Shown one piece after another: positions 44,400 to 53,514 of a stretch of DNA of 64,000 bases (the stretch's first letter is position 1; the number at the start of each line of letters is the position of its first letter). The DNA lies in the NCBI GenBank assembly GCA_965205275.1, contig OZ242168.1, positions 1,860,001 through 1,924,000 on the forward strand, written 5' to 3'. Source of the DNA: WTFY01 sp965205275. GTDB lineage: Bacteria; Pseudomonadota; Gammaproteobacteria; UBA4575. The translations under genes and the position numbers were made by a program. The notes below the pieces were generated by a model. The model saw only the letters and a program-made list of their open reading frames with translations. It was not told the DNA's origin and ran no database searches.

Positions 44400-45350
44400 C
44401 TAAAACCGGTACTTGAGGTTCACGCTGACACCAAACATTTCAATGTCGTCTACCCGCACGCTATACTCCACCGGTTCGCTACCGTCCCGGCGCAGGTTGG
44501 ACGGGTGGCTTCGCAGCTGATCCCACGCATCCCCGTCCTGGAAGGCATCAAAATGGACCCAGCGCCCCTTGACCCCGAGCTGCAGTGACTCGGTCAGGGC
44601 ATAGTCCACACCCAGTATCAGCTGGTATCCGAACAGCGTATCGTCAAGCTCCTCGCTTTCGGTCGTCGTCGTGCTGGCCAGATTCTGCCTGATTTGATCT
44701 GTACCGGGTGTGCTGGTGATCCCGTCCGGCACGCTGGTGATTTCACCCGGGTCCGTGTTTCTCGCTGTCACGCCGCCGTACTTCAGTTCGGTAAACCCGA
44801 AACCCACGCCGACCCCCACATACGGCGTGAACTTGCTGTCGTTCGCAAAGTCGGCGTACAGGTTGACGAACAAATTGTGCGAGGTGAGGCTCCCGATACG
44901 GTCGGTCAGCGTCGTCAACTCACCTTCAACTTTCTCCACGGTCTGCGCGGCAGTGCTGAGAACCGTGCCGCTCGTCTCGTCATATCCGGTATCGCGGTAA
45001 AAGTACTCAAGTTCAGTGCGAAAGCGCGAAGCCCTCATGCGATAGCCAAGTGCTGCACCCAGCAAAATGCCGTCATCGGAGCCAAAGTCAACTTCCCAGG
45101 CGTCTCCCTGGGTACGCGGACTTGTGCAGTCGATGACCGTACCTCCCACCGCAGTATTGGCATAGTTCGGGTTGATATACTCATCGCACAGGCTGGCCCG
45201 GTCATTATCGTATGCCTCCAGGTCCAGTGACTCGCCGAAATTCATGCCCAACTCGCCACTCACGTACCACCCTTCGGCCTGAACCGGAAGCGCAATCCAA
45301 AATAAAATAACGAGCAAGGCAAGGGCCCCGAAGGAAAAAATTCTGTTCAT
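44400..45350 (-). CDS. Outer-membrane beta-barrel protein (paralogue of the one at 31193)
   Basis: 316 residues from ATG 45350 with AGGAGG upstream. The signal peptide (ALLVILFWIALPVQA) leads to a barrel: EGWYVSGELGMNFGESLDL, GILLGAALGYRMRASRFRTE, NLFVNLYADFAN, FTPYVGVGVGFGFTELKY, YQLILGVDYALTESLQLGVK, and the final strand FGVSVNLKYRF with terminal Phe. A Thr- and Glu-rich loop lies in the middle. Shared segments with the 31193 protein (NLYADF/NLYYDF, FTPYVGVGVG, YQLI-G-DYAL) show common ancestry. Function unknown. Confidence 0.85.
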   Translation of the reverse strand: MNRIFSFGALALLVILFWIALPVQAEGWYVSGELGMNFGESLDLEAYDNDRASLCDEYINPNYANTAVGGTVIDCTSPRTQGDAWEVDFGSDDGILLGAALGYRMRASRFRTELEYFYRDTGYDETSGTVLSTAAQTVEKVEGELTTLTDRIGSLTSHNLFVNLYADFANDSKFTPYVGVGVGFGFTELKYGGVTARNTDPGEITSVPDGITSTPGTDQIRQNLASTTTTESEELDDTLFGYQLILGVDYALTESLQLGVKGRWVHFDAFQDGDAWDQLRSHPSNLRRDGSEPVEYSVRVDDIEMFGVSVNLKYRF

Positions 45351-46284
45351 ACCTATATCCTCCTTACTCCTGCCTGAAGTGTTTCAAAGTTGCGAGTCTG
45401 ATAGCCGTCATACCCTAACCACCCGACCCAGAATGTTTTGCGTGATACCTTCCCCGTGGAGACTTATCAGATGCGCCTGATAAGAAATATCCGGTGATCC
45501 GGTTCCTTGGAGGCTATTCACTGCCTGAATGAACGCTGTGTTTAAGTATACTACCGCTGCACAGGGGCATTCTAACGAGATTTTTCGCACTATGCTTGGA
45601 TCAGTTTATGGGGAGAAGACCATTTGTCTCAACATTTTATTATCCTGCTTGGCAGAGTTACTTCTTGTAACTTCATCAACACTTCCTTTGTAACTAATGT
45701 TCACGTTCCTTACAATAAAAAATCTCATGTAATGGCTGTATCATTTTTGGTTATTTTAAATTAGAAACTTTATCTGGAATTTTCCAAAATTGCTCTCACT
45801 ATCTCTTTAGATTGTAGTGCCGCATAGCCAGCATCAAATCCTCGGACCCACTCAGCTAAGGATGTGCAGATACAAATTCAACAGACCAAAGTGCTATGGG
45901 AAACTTGTTGGTGATAGCTAGAAAGTTAGTTAATAGAATTAATGTTCACTATTCTTAATAAATACTTTGAGCAATAATATTTTGCGGAGAAAATTCATCA
46001 TAAAACTTACATAAAAATCGTTTTCCATTGTGAGTAAGGCTCCAGCAATTTCCCAGTTTTAATTACTCTTGCCAAATTGAGCTAAAAAATTGAGCTAGCA
46101 CTCATAAACCCAATGACTCATAAGCAGCTTTATAAATCCAAAAATTAGGTCCTGAGCTGTGTGGTCTGTTTGGTAGTGTTGCTGTACTGTAATTCCTCAG
46201 CAAGATCGTGCAATATGTACTCGAACGCACACCAATTTTAGCTTTAGTAACCTAAAGCAACCAGCTACTCTTAAGTCATGGATC
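45351..46284. other. AT-rich gene-free boundary region before the defence island
   Basis: About 930 bp without a supported gene. From roughly 45600 the sequence becomes AT-rich, unlike the left side. I found no tRNA and no obvious direct repeat that would mark an integration site. Short open frames here have no recognisable content. Confidence 0.45.
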
Positions 46285-46338
46285 ATGAATGAGGAAAACA
46301 TGGAGCGATTCACTTGGAATTGGAGTCCAAACTCATGA
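46285..46338 (+). CDS. Possible 17-codon leader ORF overlapping the R-M gene start
   Basis: ATG 46285 opens a 17-codon frame (MNEENMERFTWNWSPNS), whose TGA overlaps the ATG of the restriction-modification gene (ATGA, 46335-46338). An internal ATG at 46300 follows GAGGAA, a better ribosome site than any directly before the large gene. Translation of the leader could couple to the enzyme gene. Existence is inferred from overlap and ribosome site only. Confidence 0.35.
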   Translation: MNEENMERFTWNWSPNS

Positions 46339-49300
46339 CACCGTTACAAACCCTCCTTAATAGCTTCCGCGCTTCTGCCAAGACCGAGCGTGAGAAAGGT
46401 AACTATTTTGAAGAACTGGTTGTTCAATATTTACAAGCCGAACCAGTCTACCGTGACCGATATAGCAACGTGTGGTCGTATGCTGACTGGGTCCGTGAGG
46501 AAGGTGGGAAGTACGGCAGGGATGCTTCAGATGAAGGGATCGACCTGGTGGCAAAGACACGAGGCACAGAGGAATATCACGCTATCCAGTGCAAGTTCTA
46601 CGATCCAGATCACACCATAGCAAAAACTGATATTGACAGCTTTTTTACCGCCTCCGGACAGAAGCCTTTTGAACATCGGATTATCGTTGCTTCGACAGAT
46701 AAATGGGGCTCAAAGGCAGAAAAGGCACTTTCGAATCAACAGCCCCCTGTCACCAGAATCGACTTGGCTACGTTGGAAGCCAGCCGGATTGACTGGTCTC
46801 AGTTTGCGCCTAGTAAAAACCCTGTACTGAAGGAACAAAAGGTTCTTAGGTCTCACCAGAAAGATGCACTCAAGCTTGTATGTGAAGGATTAGCAACTAC
46901 TGATCGGGGCAAAATGATCATGGCCTGTGGCACAGGCAAGACCCTGGTTGCCCTGAAAATCGCAGAACAGATGGCGGGCAAGGGTAAACGGGTGTTGTTC
47001 ATGGTTCCAAGTCTGGCTTTGCTTTCCCAATCCCTGACGGAATGGACCCAGCAAAAGAGTATTCCGATGCACAGTTATGCCGTTTGCTCAGACAGTCACG
47101 TTGGCAAGAAACGGAACCGATCTGAAGATCGAGTGGAGATACTTGTGCACGAGCTGCGCTATCCAGCAACAACAACATCATCAAGTCTGGCAACAGAGAT
47201 GGCCAAGCGCCATGATGATGACCATATGAGTGTGGTGTTTTCGACCTACCACTCCATTGAAGTGTTACGCAAAGCTCAAATTGAACATGGTCTGGCCGCT
47301 TTTGATCTGATTGTTTGTGATGAAGCGCACCGCACGACCGGGGCTACCTTCGAAGGCATCGATGAAAGTCATTTCATCAGGGTACATGACAATGAATATA
47401 TCCAAGGCTGCAAGCGCATCTACATGACTGCCACGCCTCGGATCTATGGGGATATATCCAAAGCCAAAGCAGAAGACAGCGACATCACCCTTTGTTCAAT
47501 GGATGATGAGAAACTGTACGGCAAAGAACTGTATGTGCTTAGTTTTTCAGAAGCGGTACAGCGTGACCTGCTGGTCGATTACAAGGTCATCGTGTTGGCC
47601 ATGGATGAAGCCCATATCAGCAAACGCCTGCAGAACCTGCTGGCCGATGCGGATAACCAACTCCGAGTGGATGATGCGGCTAAGATTGTGGGCTGCTGGA
47701 AAGCATTGAGCAAGGAAAACCTACAGGATGAAACGGTCTTGAATACGACTCCCATGCAACGAGCTGTCGCATTCTGTCAAGTGATTGAGCATCAGCCGGG
47801 TAAATCAAAAACCCACAAGGTCAGCTCAAAACATATCGCCACCATGTTCCAGCCTGTAGTGGAGGAGTATCAGGCTTTGGAAGATGCAGCATCTGCTGTG
47901 GTCTGTGAGGCTGAGCATGTGGATGGCAGCATGAATGCTAGTGTCAAGGAATCCAAGCTAACCTGGCTCAAGTCGGATCCTCCTGAGAACCATTGCCACA
48001 TCCTGTCCAATGTGCGCTGTCTTTCCGAGGGTGTCGATGTGCCGGCCCTGGATGCCGTACTATTTCTCACTCCGCGTAACAGTCAGGTGGATGTGGTGCA
48101 GTCTGTGGGAAGAGTCATGCGCAAAGCACCGGGCAAGGAGCGTGGGTATGTGATCCTGCCCGTGGTGATTCCGACCGGTGTCCCGCCCAACGAAGCATTA
48201 AACGACAACAAGGCATACAAAGTTGTCTGGCAGGTCCTGCAGGCGCTTCGCTCACACGATGATCATTTTGATGCCTTTGTGAACAAGCTGGATCTGGTGG
48301 GGCATGAGAATCGCAAGATGGAAGTAATTGCCATTACGGATAATCTCGCGAAGCCTGCAACCAGGGAAAAACGTCATGGTAAAAGTCGCACCATCGGTAA
48401 ACCAGAACCAATTTACCCTAAGGATAAGCAACCTGTCCTTCAATTCGAGGTGGGCGATATTGAGCGGGCCATCTATGCCAAAGTCGTGCAAAAGTGTGGC
48501 CGCAGACTGTACTGGGAAGAATGGGCCACGGATATTGCCGAGATTGCCCAGACACATATCACTCGTATCACCACGATCGTCAGCAATGCAGCCAGTACCA
48601 AGGAAGCGAGTGCGTTCAAGGCATTTGCCAATGAATTGCGTGATGATCTGAACGATAGCATCACAGACGAGGAAGTGATTGAGATGCTGGCACAGCACCT
48701 GATTACCAAACCAGTTTTCGATGCTTTGTTTGAGGATGCCGATTTTACCAGTCAAAACCCGGTATCAAAGGCCATGCAGGGCGTGCTGGATGTGTTGCAG
48801 GAACACCATCTGGACAAGGAAGCGGAAACCCTGAACAAGTTCTATCAGAGCGTTAGCATGCGGGCATCCGGGATCGAGACGATTGAAGGGAAGCAGCGCA
48901 TCGTGGTGGAGCTGTATGACAAGTTTTTCCGCAATGCTTTCCCACGGATGACAGAACGGTTAGGTATCGTGTACACCCCAGTTGAAGTGGTGGATTTCAT
49001 CATTCACTCTGTTAATGATCTGTTGCAACAGGAGTTTGGGCAAACACTGGGATCAGAAGGCGTGCATATCCTGGATCCATTCGTTGGAACTGGGACTTTC
49101 GTTACCCGGCTGATGCAAAGCGGCCTGATTAAGCCGGAAGAGCTGCCGAATAAGTACAAGAATGAAATTCATGCGAACGAGATTGTCTTACTCGCTTATT
49201 ACATTGCGGCCATCAATATCGAAGCGGTGTACCACAGTCTTGTCAGAAAAGGGGACACTTCCTATCAGCCTTTTGAAGGGATCTGCCTGACCGATACGTT

Positions 49301-51233
49301 CCAGATGTACGAGTCCGAAGATATGCTTGATGAATTCTTGCCGGACAATTCGGAACGGCGCAAACGGCAGGTGGCCTTGCCTATCCAGGTCATCATGAGT
49401 AACCCGCCTTACTCATCAGGTCAGAGAAGCGAAAATGACAATGCTAAAAATATAGCTTATCTGTCTTTGGACAAGCGTATTGCAAATACCTACGCAAGAC
49501 ATTCTGCGGCGACTCTACAAAAGAATCTTTATGATAGTTATATCCGAGCAATCCGGTGGGGTTCAGACCGGCTGGGTGATGCTGGGGTGATGGCATATGT
49601 CACTAACGCAGGTTGGGTAGATAACAATGCTATGGATGGGATGCGCAAATGTCTGGTAGAAGAGTTTTCAAGTCTGTATGTGTTTCATCTGAGGGGTAAT
49701 CAGAGAACCTCAGGGGAAAAATCTCGTAAAGAAGGCGGTAAGATTTTTGGTGGCGGTAGTCGTGCCCCTATCGCAATCACGGTGCTGGTGAAAAATTCTA
49801 GCGCCAATGAACAAGGCAATATTTACTTTTATGATATTGGTGATTACCTCAGTCAGGAAGAGAAGCTCGATATTATTAGCAAGTTTGGCAGCATTCAAGG
49901 CATCACCGAACGAGGCGGCTGGCACACGATTGTGCCTGATGACAATCACGACTGGCTAAATCAGGTGGACCCGAACTTTGGTCAATTCATGGCCATGGGT
50001 GAAAAGAAAAATAGATCAGCCTTGCGAATGTTCAAGAATTATTCACAAGGTGTGTTAACCGCTCGCGATGCGTGGTGCTACAACGCCTCTAAGAACCTAG
50101 TAGAGCGCAACATAAGTTCGATGATCAAATTCTACAATTCTGAAAGGGAGCGTTATCAACAACACCCTGATCAAGCAACGCTTGACGTGGACAAATTTAT
50201 TAACGCTGATTCATCAAAAATTAGTTGGACTCATAATCTTAAGAAAGACCTGGCAAAAAATAGGGTCTTGGAATTTTCTGATGGTGAGGTGTTGGTATCA
50301 ACTTACCGGCCCTATTCTAAACAGTGGATGTACTACAGTAGGCGACTGAATGAAAGGGTTTATCAAATGCCGCAGATCTTTCCAAATGCAAAGGCCGAGA
50401 ATAGGGTGATTTGCGTTACGGGCATTGGTGCAACAGCTGGATTTTCTGCCTTGATGATAGATGCTATTCCAAACTTTCATACAATGGATACTGGGCAATG
50501 TTTTCCGCTCAAGCTCTATGAGAAACAAGATGCTGCAAGTGGGGATGACGATCTATTTGTTGATAAAAACAATGTTCAATATAGAGTCCAGGATGGGATC
50601 AGTGATAAGGCACTAATGCATTTTCAAACTACATACCCTGATGAACCCATTAGCAAGGAAGATCTGTTCTATTATCTATATGGAATCTTGCATTCAGAAG
50701 ACTACCGTACCAAATATAAGAACAACCTGATCAAGCAATTGCCCCGGCTTCCCGTGGTCACAGATGTTGCAGATTTTCGAGCTTTCAAAACTGCTGGATG
50801 TGCATTGGCAGAAGGGCACTTGGGATATGACACTACTGTCGACCCATGGCCAGTGACGGTCAACGATGGGGAAGGGCTGCCAAATGATGTGGAACCTGAA
50901 CATCTATACCGTGTTGAAAAGATGAAGTTTGGTGGTGGGCATGGTGTCAAAAAAGATCGAACCACGATTATTTACAATTCTTATATTACAGTCACCGATA
51001 TTCCGCTTGAGGCTTATGACTATGTTGTTAATGGCAAGCCTGCTATTCAGTGGGTTATAGAGAGGCAATGCGTGAAAACGGACATAGTCAGTAGATTGGT
51101 GAATGACGCTAACCGCTACGCCACTGAAACAATGAAAAACCCTGCTTATCCATTTGAACTGCTTTTGCGCGTCATTCGGGTATCTATAGAAACTTTGAAG
51201 ATAGCGGAAGATTTGCCACCATTACAGACCTGA
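46335..51233 (+). CDS. Single-chain Type ISP-like restriction-modification enzyme
   Basis: About 1632 residues from ATG 46335; a TTG at 46314 is in frame upstream. Domains in order: an Mrr-like nuclease (Asp70, then QCK at 85-87 as Q-x-K); a superfamily 2 helicase/translocase with Walker A CGTGKT ending at Thr203, DEAH at 329-332 and MTATPRIYG; the second RecA domain (VGRVMRKAPGKERGYV); a helical coupler; a gamma-type adenine methyltransferase with DPFVGTGTF (Asp914) and NPPY (1023-1026); and a C-terminal target-recognition region. This is the LlaGI/LlaBIII plan, in which one polypeptide methylates, translocates and cuts. It should protect against phage. No second subunit is needed. AT-richer than the neighbouring core genes. 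Confidence 0.92.
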   Translation: MTPLQTLLNSFRASAKTEREKGNYFEELVVQYLQAEPVYRDRYSNVWSYADWVREEGGKYGRDASDEGIDLVAKTRGTEEYHAIQCKFYDPDHTIAKTDIDSFFTASGQKPFEHRIIVASTDKWGSKAEKALSNQQPPVTRIDLATLEASRIDWSQFAPSKNPVLKEQKVLRSHQKDALKLVCEGLATTDRGKMIMACGTGKTLVALKIAEQMAGKGKRVLFMVPSLALLSQSLTEWTQQKSIPMHSYAVCSDSHVGKKRNRSEDRVEILVHELRYPATTTSSSLATEMAKRHDDDHMSVVFSTYHSIEVLRKAQIEHGLAAFDLIVCDEAHRTTGATFEGIDESHFIRVHDNEYIQGCKRIYMTATPRIYGDISKAKAEDSDITLCSMDDEKLYGKELYVLSFSEAVQRDLLVDYKVIVLAMDEAHISKRLQNLLADADNQLRVDDAAKIVGCWKALSKENLQDETVLNTTPMQRAVAFCQVIEHQPGKSKTHKVSSKHIATMFQPVVEEYQALEDAASAVVCEAEHVDGSMNASVKESKLTWLKSDPPENHCHILSNVRCLSEGVDVPALDAVLFLTPRNSQVDVVQSVGRVMRKAPGKERGYVILPVVIPTGVPPNEALNDNKAYKVVWQVLQALRSHDDHFDAFVNKLDLVGHENRKMEVIAITDNLAKPATREKRHGKSRTIGKPEPIYPKDKQPVLQFEVGDIERAIYAKVVQKCGRRLYWEEWATDIAEIAQTHITRITTIVSNAASTKEASAFKAFANELRDDLNDSITDEEVIEMLAQHLITKPVFDALFEDADFTSQNPVSKAMQGVLDVLQEHHLDKEAETLNKFYQSVSMRASGIETIEGKQRIVVELYDKFFRNAFPRMTERLGIVYTPVEVVDFIIHSVNDLLQQEFGQTLGSEGVHILDPFVGTGTFVTRLMQSGLIKPEELPNKYKNEIHANEIVLLAYYIAAINIEAVYHSLVRKGDTSYQPFEGICLTDTFQMYESEDMLDEFLPDNSERRKRQVALPIQVIMSNPPYSSGQRSENDNAKNIAYLSLDKRIANTYARHSAATLQKNLYDSYIRAIRWGSDRLGDAGVMAYVTNAGWVDNNAMDGMRKCLVEEFSSLYVFHLRGNQRTSGEKSRKEGGKIFGGGSRAPIAITVLVKNSSANEQGNIYFYDIGDYLSQEEKLDIISKFGSIQGITERGGWHTIVPDDNHDWLNQVDPNFGQFMAMGEKKNRSALRMFKNYSQGVLTARDAWCYNASKNLVERNISSMIKFYNSERERYQQHPDQATLDVDKFINADSSKISWTHNLKKDLAKNRVLEFSDGEVLVSTYRPYSKQWMYYSRRLNERVYQMPQIFPNAKAENRVICVTGIGATAGFSALMIDAIPNFHTMDTGQCFPLKLYEKQDAASGDDDLFVDKNNVQYRVQDGISDKALMHFQTTYPDEPISKEDLFYYLYGILHSEDYRTKYKNNLIKQLPRLPVVTDVADFRAFKTAGCALAEGHLGYDTTVDPWPVTVNDGEGLPNDVEPEHLYRVEKMKFGGGHGVKKDRTTIIYNSYITVTDIPLEAYDYVVNGKPAIQWVIERQCVKTDIVSRLVNDANRYATETMKNPAYPFELLLRVIRVSIETLKIAEDLPPLQT

Positions 51234-51330
51234 ATCCGGTTCTATTTATATTGGCTTAACTTATTCTGCTTATGGTGCTGTCTTTAGAAATTTGCATGTC
51301 AGCTGATGTCATCTGCCAAAGGCAGTTGCA

Positions 51331-52038
51331 ATGAAAAAAATTATAATTACGGATTTAACTCGATTTGCAAATAGAGACATATTGTGCACGGCTGGTGTTG
51401 ACACTGATACAGGCAGTTGTATTAGGCTCATACCTTACCTTGAAACAGGGATGTGTCGGAATTTGAACATCCTTCCGGGTTCAATATTAACTGGGGATTT
51501 TTCAGTGCACCCCGATGTCGAGGCACCCCATGTTGAAGACATGCATTATGATAATCTTAAGTTTCATGGTCAGTGCTCGTCGTCTGAATTTAGAGATGTA
51601 CTTTCTAACAGTGCGTTTGACAATATCGAGAATGGGTTTGAAGTAATACTAGACGAACGTCAAAAGCATATAACTAGAGAAGCAAATCCAATAAGATCAC
51701 TAATAACGATTTCAATTGATCCTGATTCACTGCATATCGTTCGAGATAGGTACGATCAAACGAAAATAAAAGCTAATTTTACTGACAGCTCGGGGAGAGA
51801 ATTCAGGTTCTTAGCAATTACTGATCTTGGGTTTCATAGTTATGCTGAAAATCACTATGAAGAAACTGGAGATTATGAAGAACTAAATGAACTTATACAT
51901 AATCAAGAGGAGGTCTACTTGCGAATAGGATTAAGTCGTTTTTATGAAGCACCAAATGGCAGGGCAGGCTATTGGATTCAAGTAAATGGAATTTATAGCT
52001 TTCCTAATTATTTTGAAACTGCAAGACAATACGAATAA
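51331..52038 (+). CDS. Dual OB-domain-like protein, first gene of a three-gene cassette
   Basis: 235 residues. It begins MKKIIITDLTRFANRD, then GSCIRLIPYLE and ILPGSILTGDFSVHPDVEAP, ending REFRFLAITDLGFHSYA, LRIGLSRFYEA and GYWIQVNGIYSFP. Two beta-rich halves with the initial ITDLTRF/ISLTRF-type strand match what I know as the dual OB-containing domain, predicted to bind nucleic acid. The gene is AT-rich and starts a tight operon with DUF488 (6 bp gap) and DUF4326 (ATGA overlap) genes. Family assignment is moderate. Confidence 0.6.
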   Translation: MKKIIITDLTRFANRDILCTAGVDTDTGSCIRLIPYLETGMCRNLNILPGSILTGDFSVHPDVEAPHVEDMHYDNLKFHGQCSSSEFRDVLSNSAFDNIENGFEVILDERQKHITREANPIRSLITISIDPDSLHIVRDRYDQTKIKANFTDSSGREFRFLAITDLGFHSYAENHYEETGDYEELNELIHNQEEVYLRIGLSRFYEAPNGRAGYWIQVNGIYSFPNYFETARQYE

Positions 52039-52044
52039 ATTTCA

Positions 52045-52485
52045 GTGAAAACTTATACAATCGGGTTCACACAAAAGAATGCGGAACGATTCTTTAGTTT
52101 GATTAAAGACAATCAAATTTCTCGTGTAATTGATGTCCGCCTAAATAATGTTTCTCAACTTTCCGGTTTTGCGAAGAGAGACGATCTGAAATATTTTCTT
52201 GACCAATTATGCAGTGCTGAATATATCCATTTGCAAGAACTAGCTCCCACTAAAGATATTCTTGATGCATATAAAAAGAAAAAAATATCATGGGATATTT
52301 ATGAAATTGAGTTTCTTAATTTGATGGCGCAACGAAATATTGAAAGATCTATAGATAAGACACTGCTGGATAACAGTTGCCTTTTATGTAGTGAGAATAA
52401 GCCGCACTACTGCCACAGACGACTAGTAGTGGATTATTTAAACAAGCTCTGGGGCTCTAAACTGGAAGTTACACATTTAGTATGA
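52045..52485 (+). CDS. DUF488-family protein
   Basis: 146 residues from GTG 52045. It has the DUF488 marks: a first strand YTIGFTQKNAERFFSLI, RVIDVRLNNVSQLSGFA, a middle EYIHLQELAPTKDIL, and the C-terminal LLCSENKPHYCHRRLVVDYL with the Cys-Glu-x-x-Pro-x-x-Cys-His-Arg motif. The enzymatic role of DUF488 proteins is unsettled; the conserved Cys/His residues suggest catalysis or metal binding. The stop overlaps the next start. In this context it is likely one subunit or step of the three-gene cassette. Confidence 0.85.
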   Translation: MKTYTIGFTQKNAERFFSLIKDNQISRVIDVRLNNVSQLSGFAKRDDLKYFLDQLCSAEYIHLQELAPTKDILDAYKKKKISWDIYEIEFLNLMAQRNIERSIDKTLLDNSCLLCSENKPHYCHRRLVVDYLNKLWGSKLEVTHLV

Positions 52486-53081
52486 GCACCCAAGTTACAC
52501 CTACTATATTTATTGCTTACCCGAAAGCATTTTCTTCACGTGAGAAGTTTGAGAGGAAATTATCGTACACCCTTTCTAGTTTTAGTAAGTTTCATGTCAA
52601 ATATTTATCAGATGAAAATAAATTCATCCAGGCTCATATTTCATCTGATAAGCGAGTATGTGACTTTATAAACTCGTCTTGTGAAAATTTAGACCTGTCA
52701 GACGTTTCGCATTTGGTTGTTTTTAATGATGGCGAGTCATTTAATGAACTGATAAAGAAAGCGAAAAGGCAAAAGATCAAATCTAGAATTTTTAACACCC
52801 GCCTAACCAAGGTAGTAAACCTTGAGAAAGGCTATAAGTATGATGTCTATATAGGGCGAGGGACTACTTGGGGCAACCCTCATGCTATAGGAATTGACGG
52901 CGATGATAGGGAGGAAGTAATAAGAAAATTTCAATATGACTTTGATAGAGAACTATTGAGATTTAGCAAAAAAGACACTCTAGTTTTGAAAGGTAAAATT
53001 CTAGGCTGTCATTGTAAGCCAGCTCCTTGTCATGGCGACATAATTGCAGAATATTTAAATTCTCTCGATGATGGAAGGTAA
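52482..53081 (+). CDS. DUF4326 protein with N-terminal extension
   Basis: 199 residues. The C-terminal 90 residues are DUF4326: YDVYIGRGTTWGNPHAIG, then LVLKGKILGCHCKPAPCHGD and IIAEYLNSL, with the Cys-His-Cys-x-Pro-x-x-Cys-His cluster. The N-terminal 100 residues (TIFIAYPKAFSSREKFERKL, LSDVSHLVVFNDGESF) look like an alpha/beta Rossmann-like domain, possibly of the SLOG type that binds nucleotides. The Cys-x-Pro-x-x-Cys-His motif echoes that of the upstream DUF488 protein. Function is unknown. Co-transcribed with the two genes before it. Confidence 0.8.
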   Translation: MSTQVTPTIFIAYPKAFSSREKFERKLSYTLSSFSKFHVKYLSDENKFIQAHISSDKRVCDFINSSCENLDLSDVSHLVVFNDGESFNELIKKAKRQKIKSRIFNTRLTKVVNLEKGYKYDVYIGRGTTWGNPHAIGIDGDDREEVIRKFQYDFDRELLRFSKKDTLVLKGKILGCHCKPAPCHGDIIAEYLNSLDDGR

Positions 53082-53113
53082 TGCGGCTATTCAATAAGAT
53101 ATCCTACAGTCAT

Positions 53114-53145
53114 TGATCCTTCCTAGGATCAGGGATGGGCTTTTT
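53114..53145 (+). terminator. Candidate terminator after the DUF4326 gene
   Basis: A 7-bp stem TGATCCT / AGGATCA with a 4-base loop at 53114-53131, followed nine bases later by TTTTT (53141-53145), 33 bp past the stop codon. The gap between stem and T-run weakens it. Confidence 0.4.
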
Positions 53146-53286
53146 AAAAAATTAGCCTTGAAGGATTACACTCAAAATTCGTTCAGGTCTAGTTTAAGGG
53201 GCATGACATGGCAAACACTGCTTCTATCGCTCAAATTTCAAGCTAGAAGCTTCTGACCTGAACGGATATATAGGGATCAGATTCGC

Positions 53287-53514
53287 TTGCTGATAACGGA
53301 TCAGGCAAGTGTAAGCAGACGAAAGAGAAACCCCATTTTGCCACTACTCTTGCCATTATATTATCTGTGTGTCGCCACCTCGGAGACGATCAACTCATCT
53401 AGTGCAGTAGAATCAGGTGACAGAAACATTGCTAAGATCTTGACTGTAATGGGATATACTATCGATGATGGCTACTTTAGTGCAACTAAACAAGGGTCTC
53501 AGGAGTTCTCATGA
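53287..53514 (+). other. Open frame upstream of Gp37/Gp68 gene, possibly a relic
   Basis: A 75-codon frame without a good start codon ends ILTVMGYTIDDGYFSATKQG. Its TGA overlaps the ATG of the next gene (ATGA), as co-translated genes do. The first half is low in coding texture. It may be the 3' end of a lost gene. The rest of 53146-53510 shows nothing I can name. Confidence 0.3.

Noticed and set aside
45408..45590. Small minus-strand open frame upstream of the second barrel gene
   Set aside because: No ribosome site, no recognisable content, and located in the leader region.
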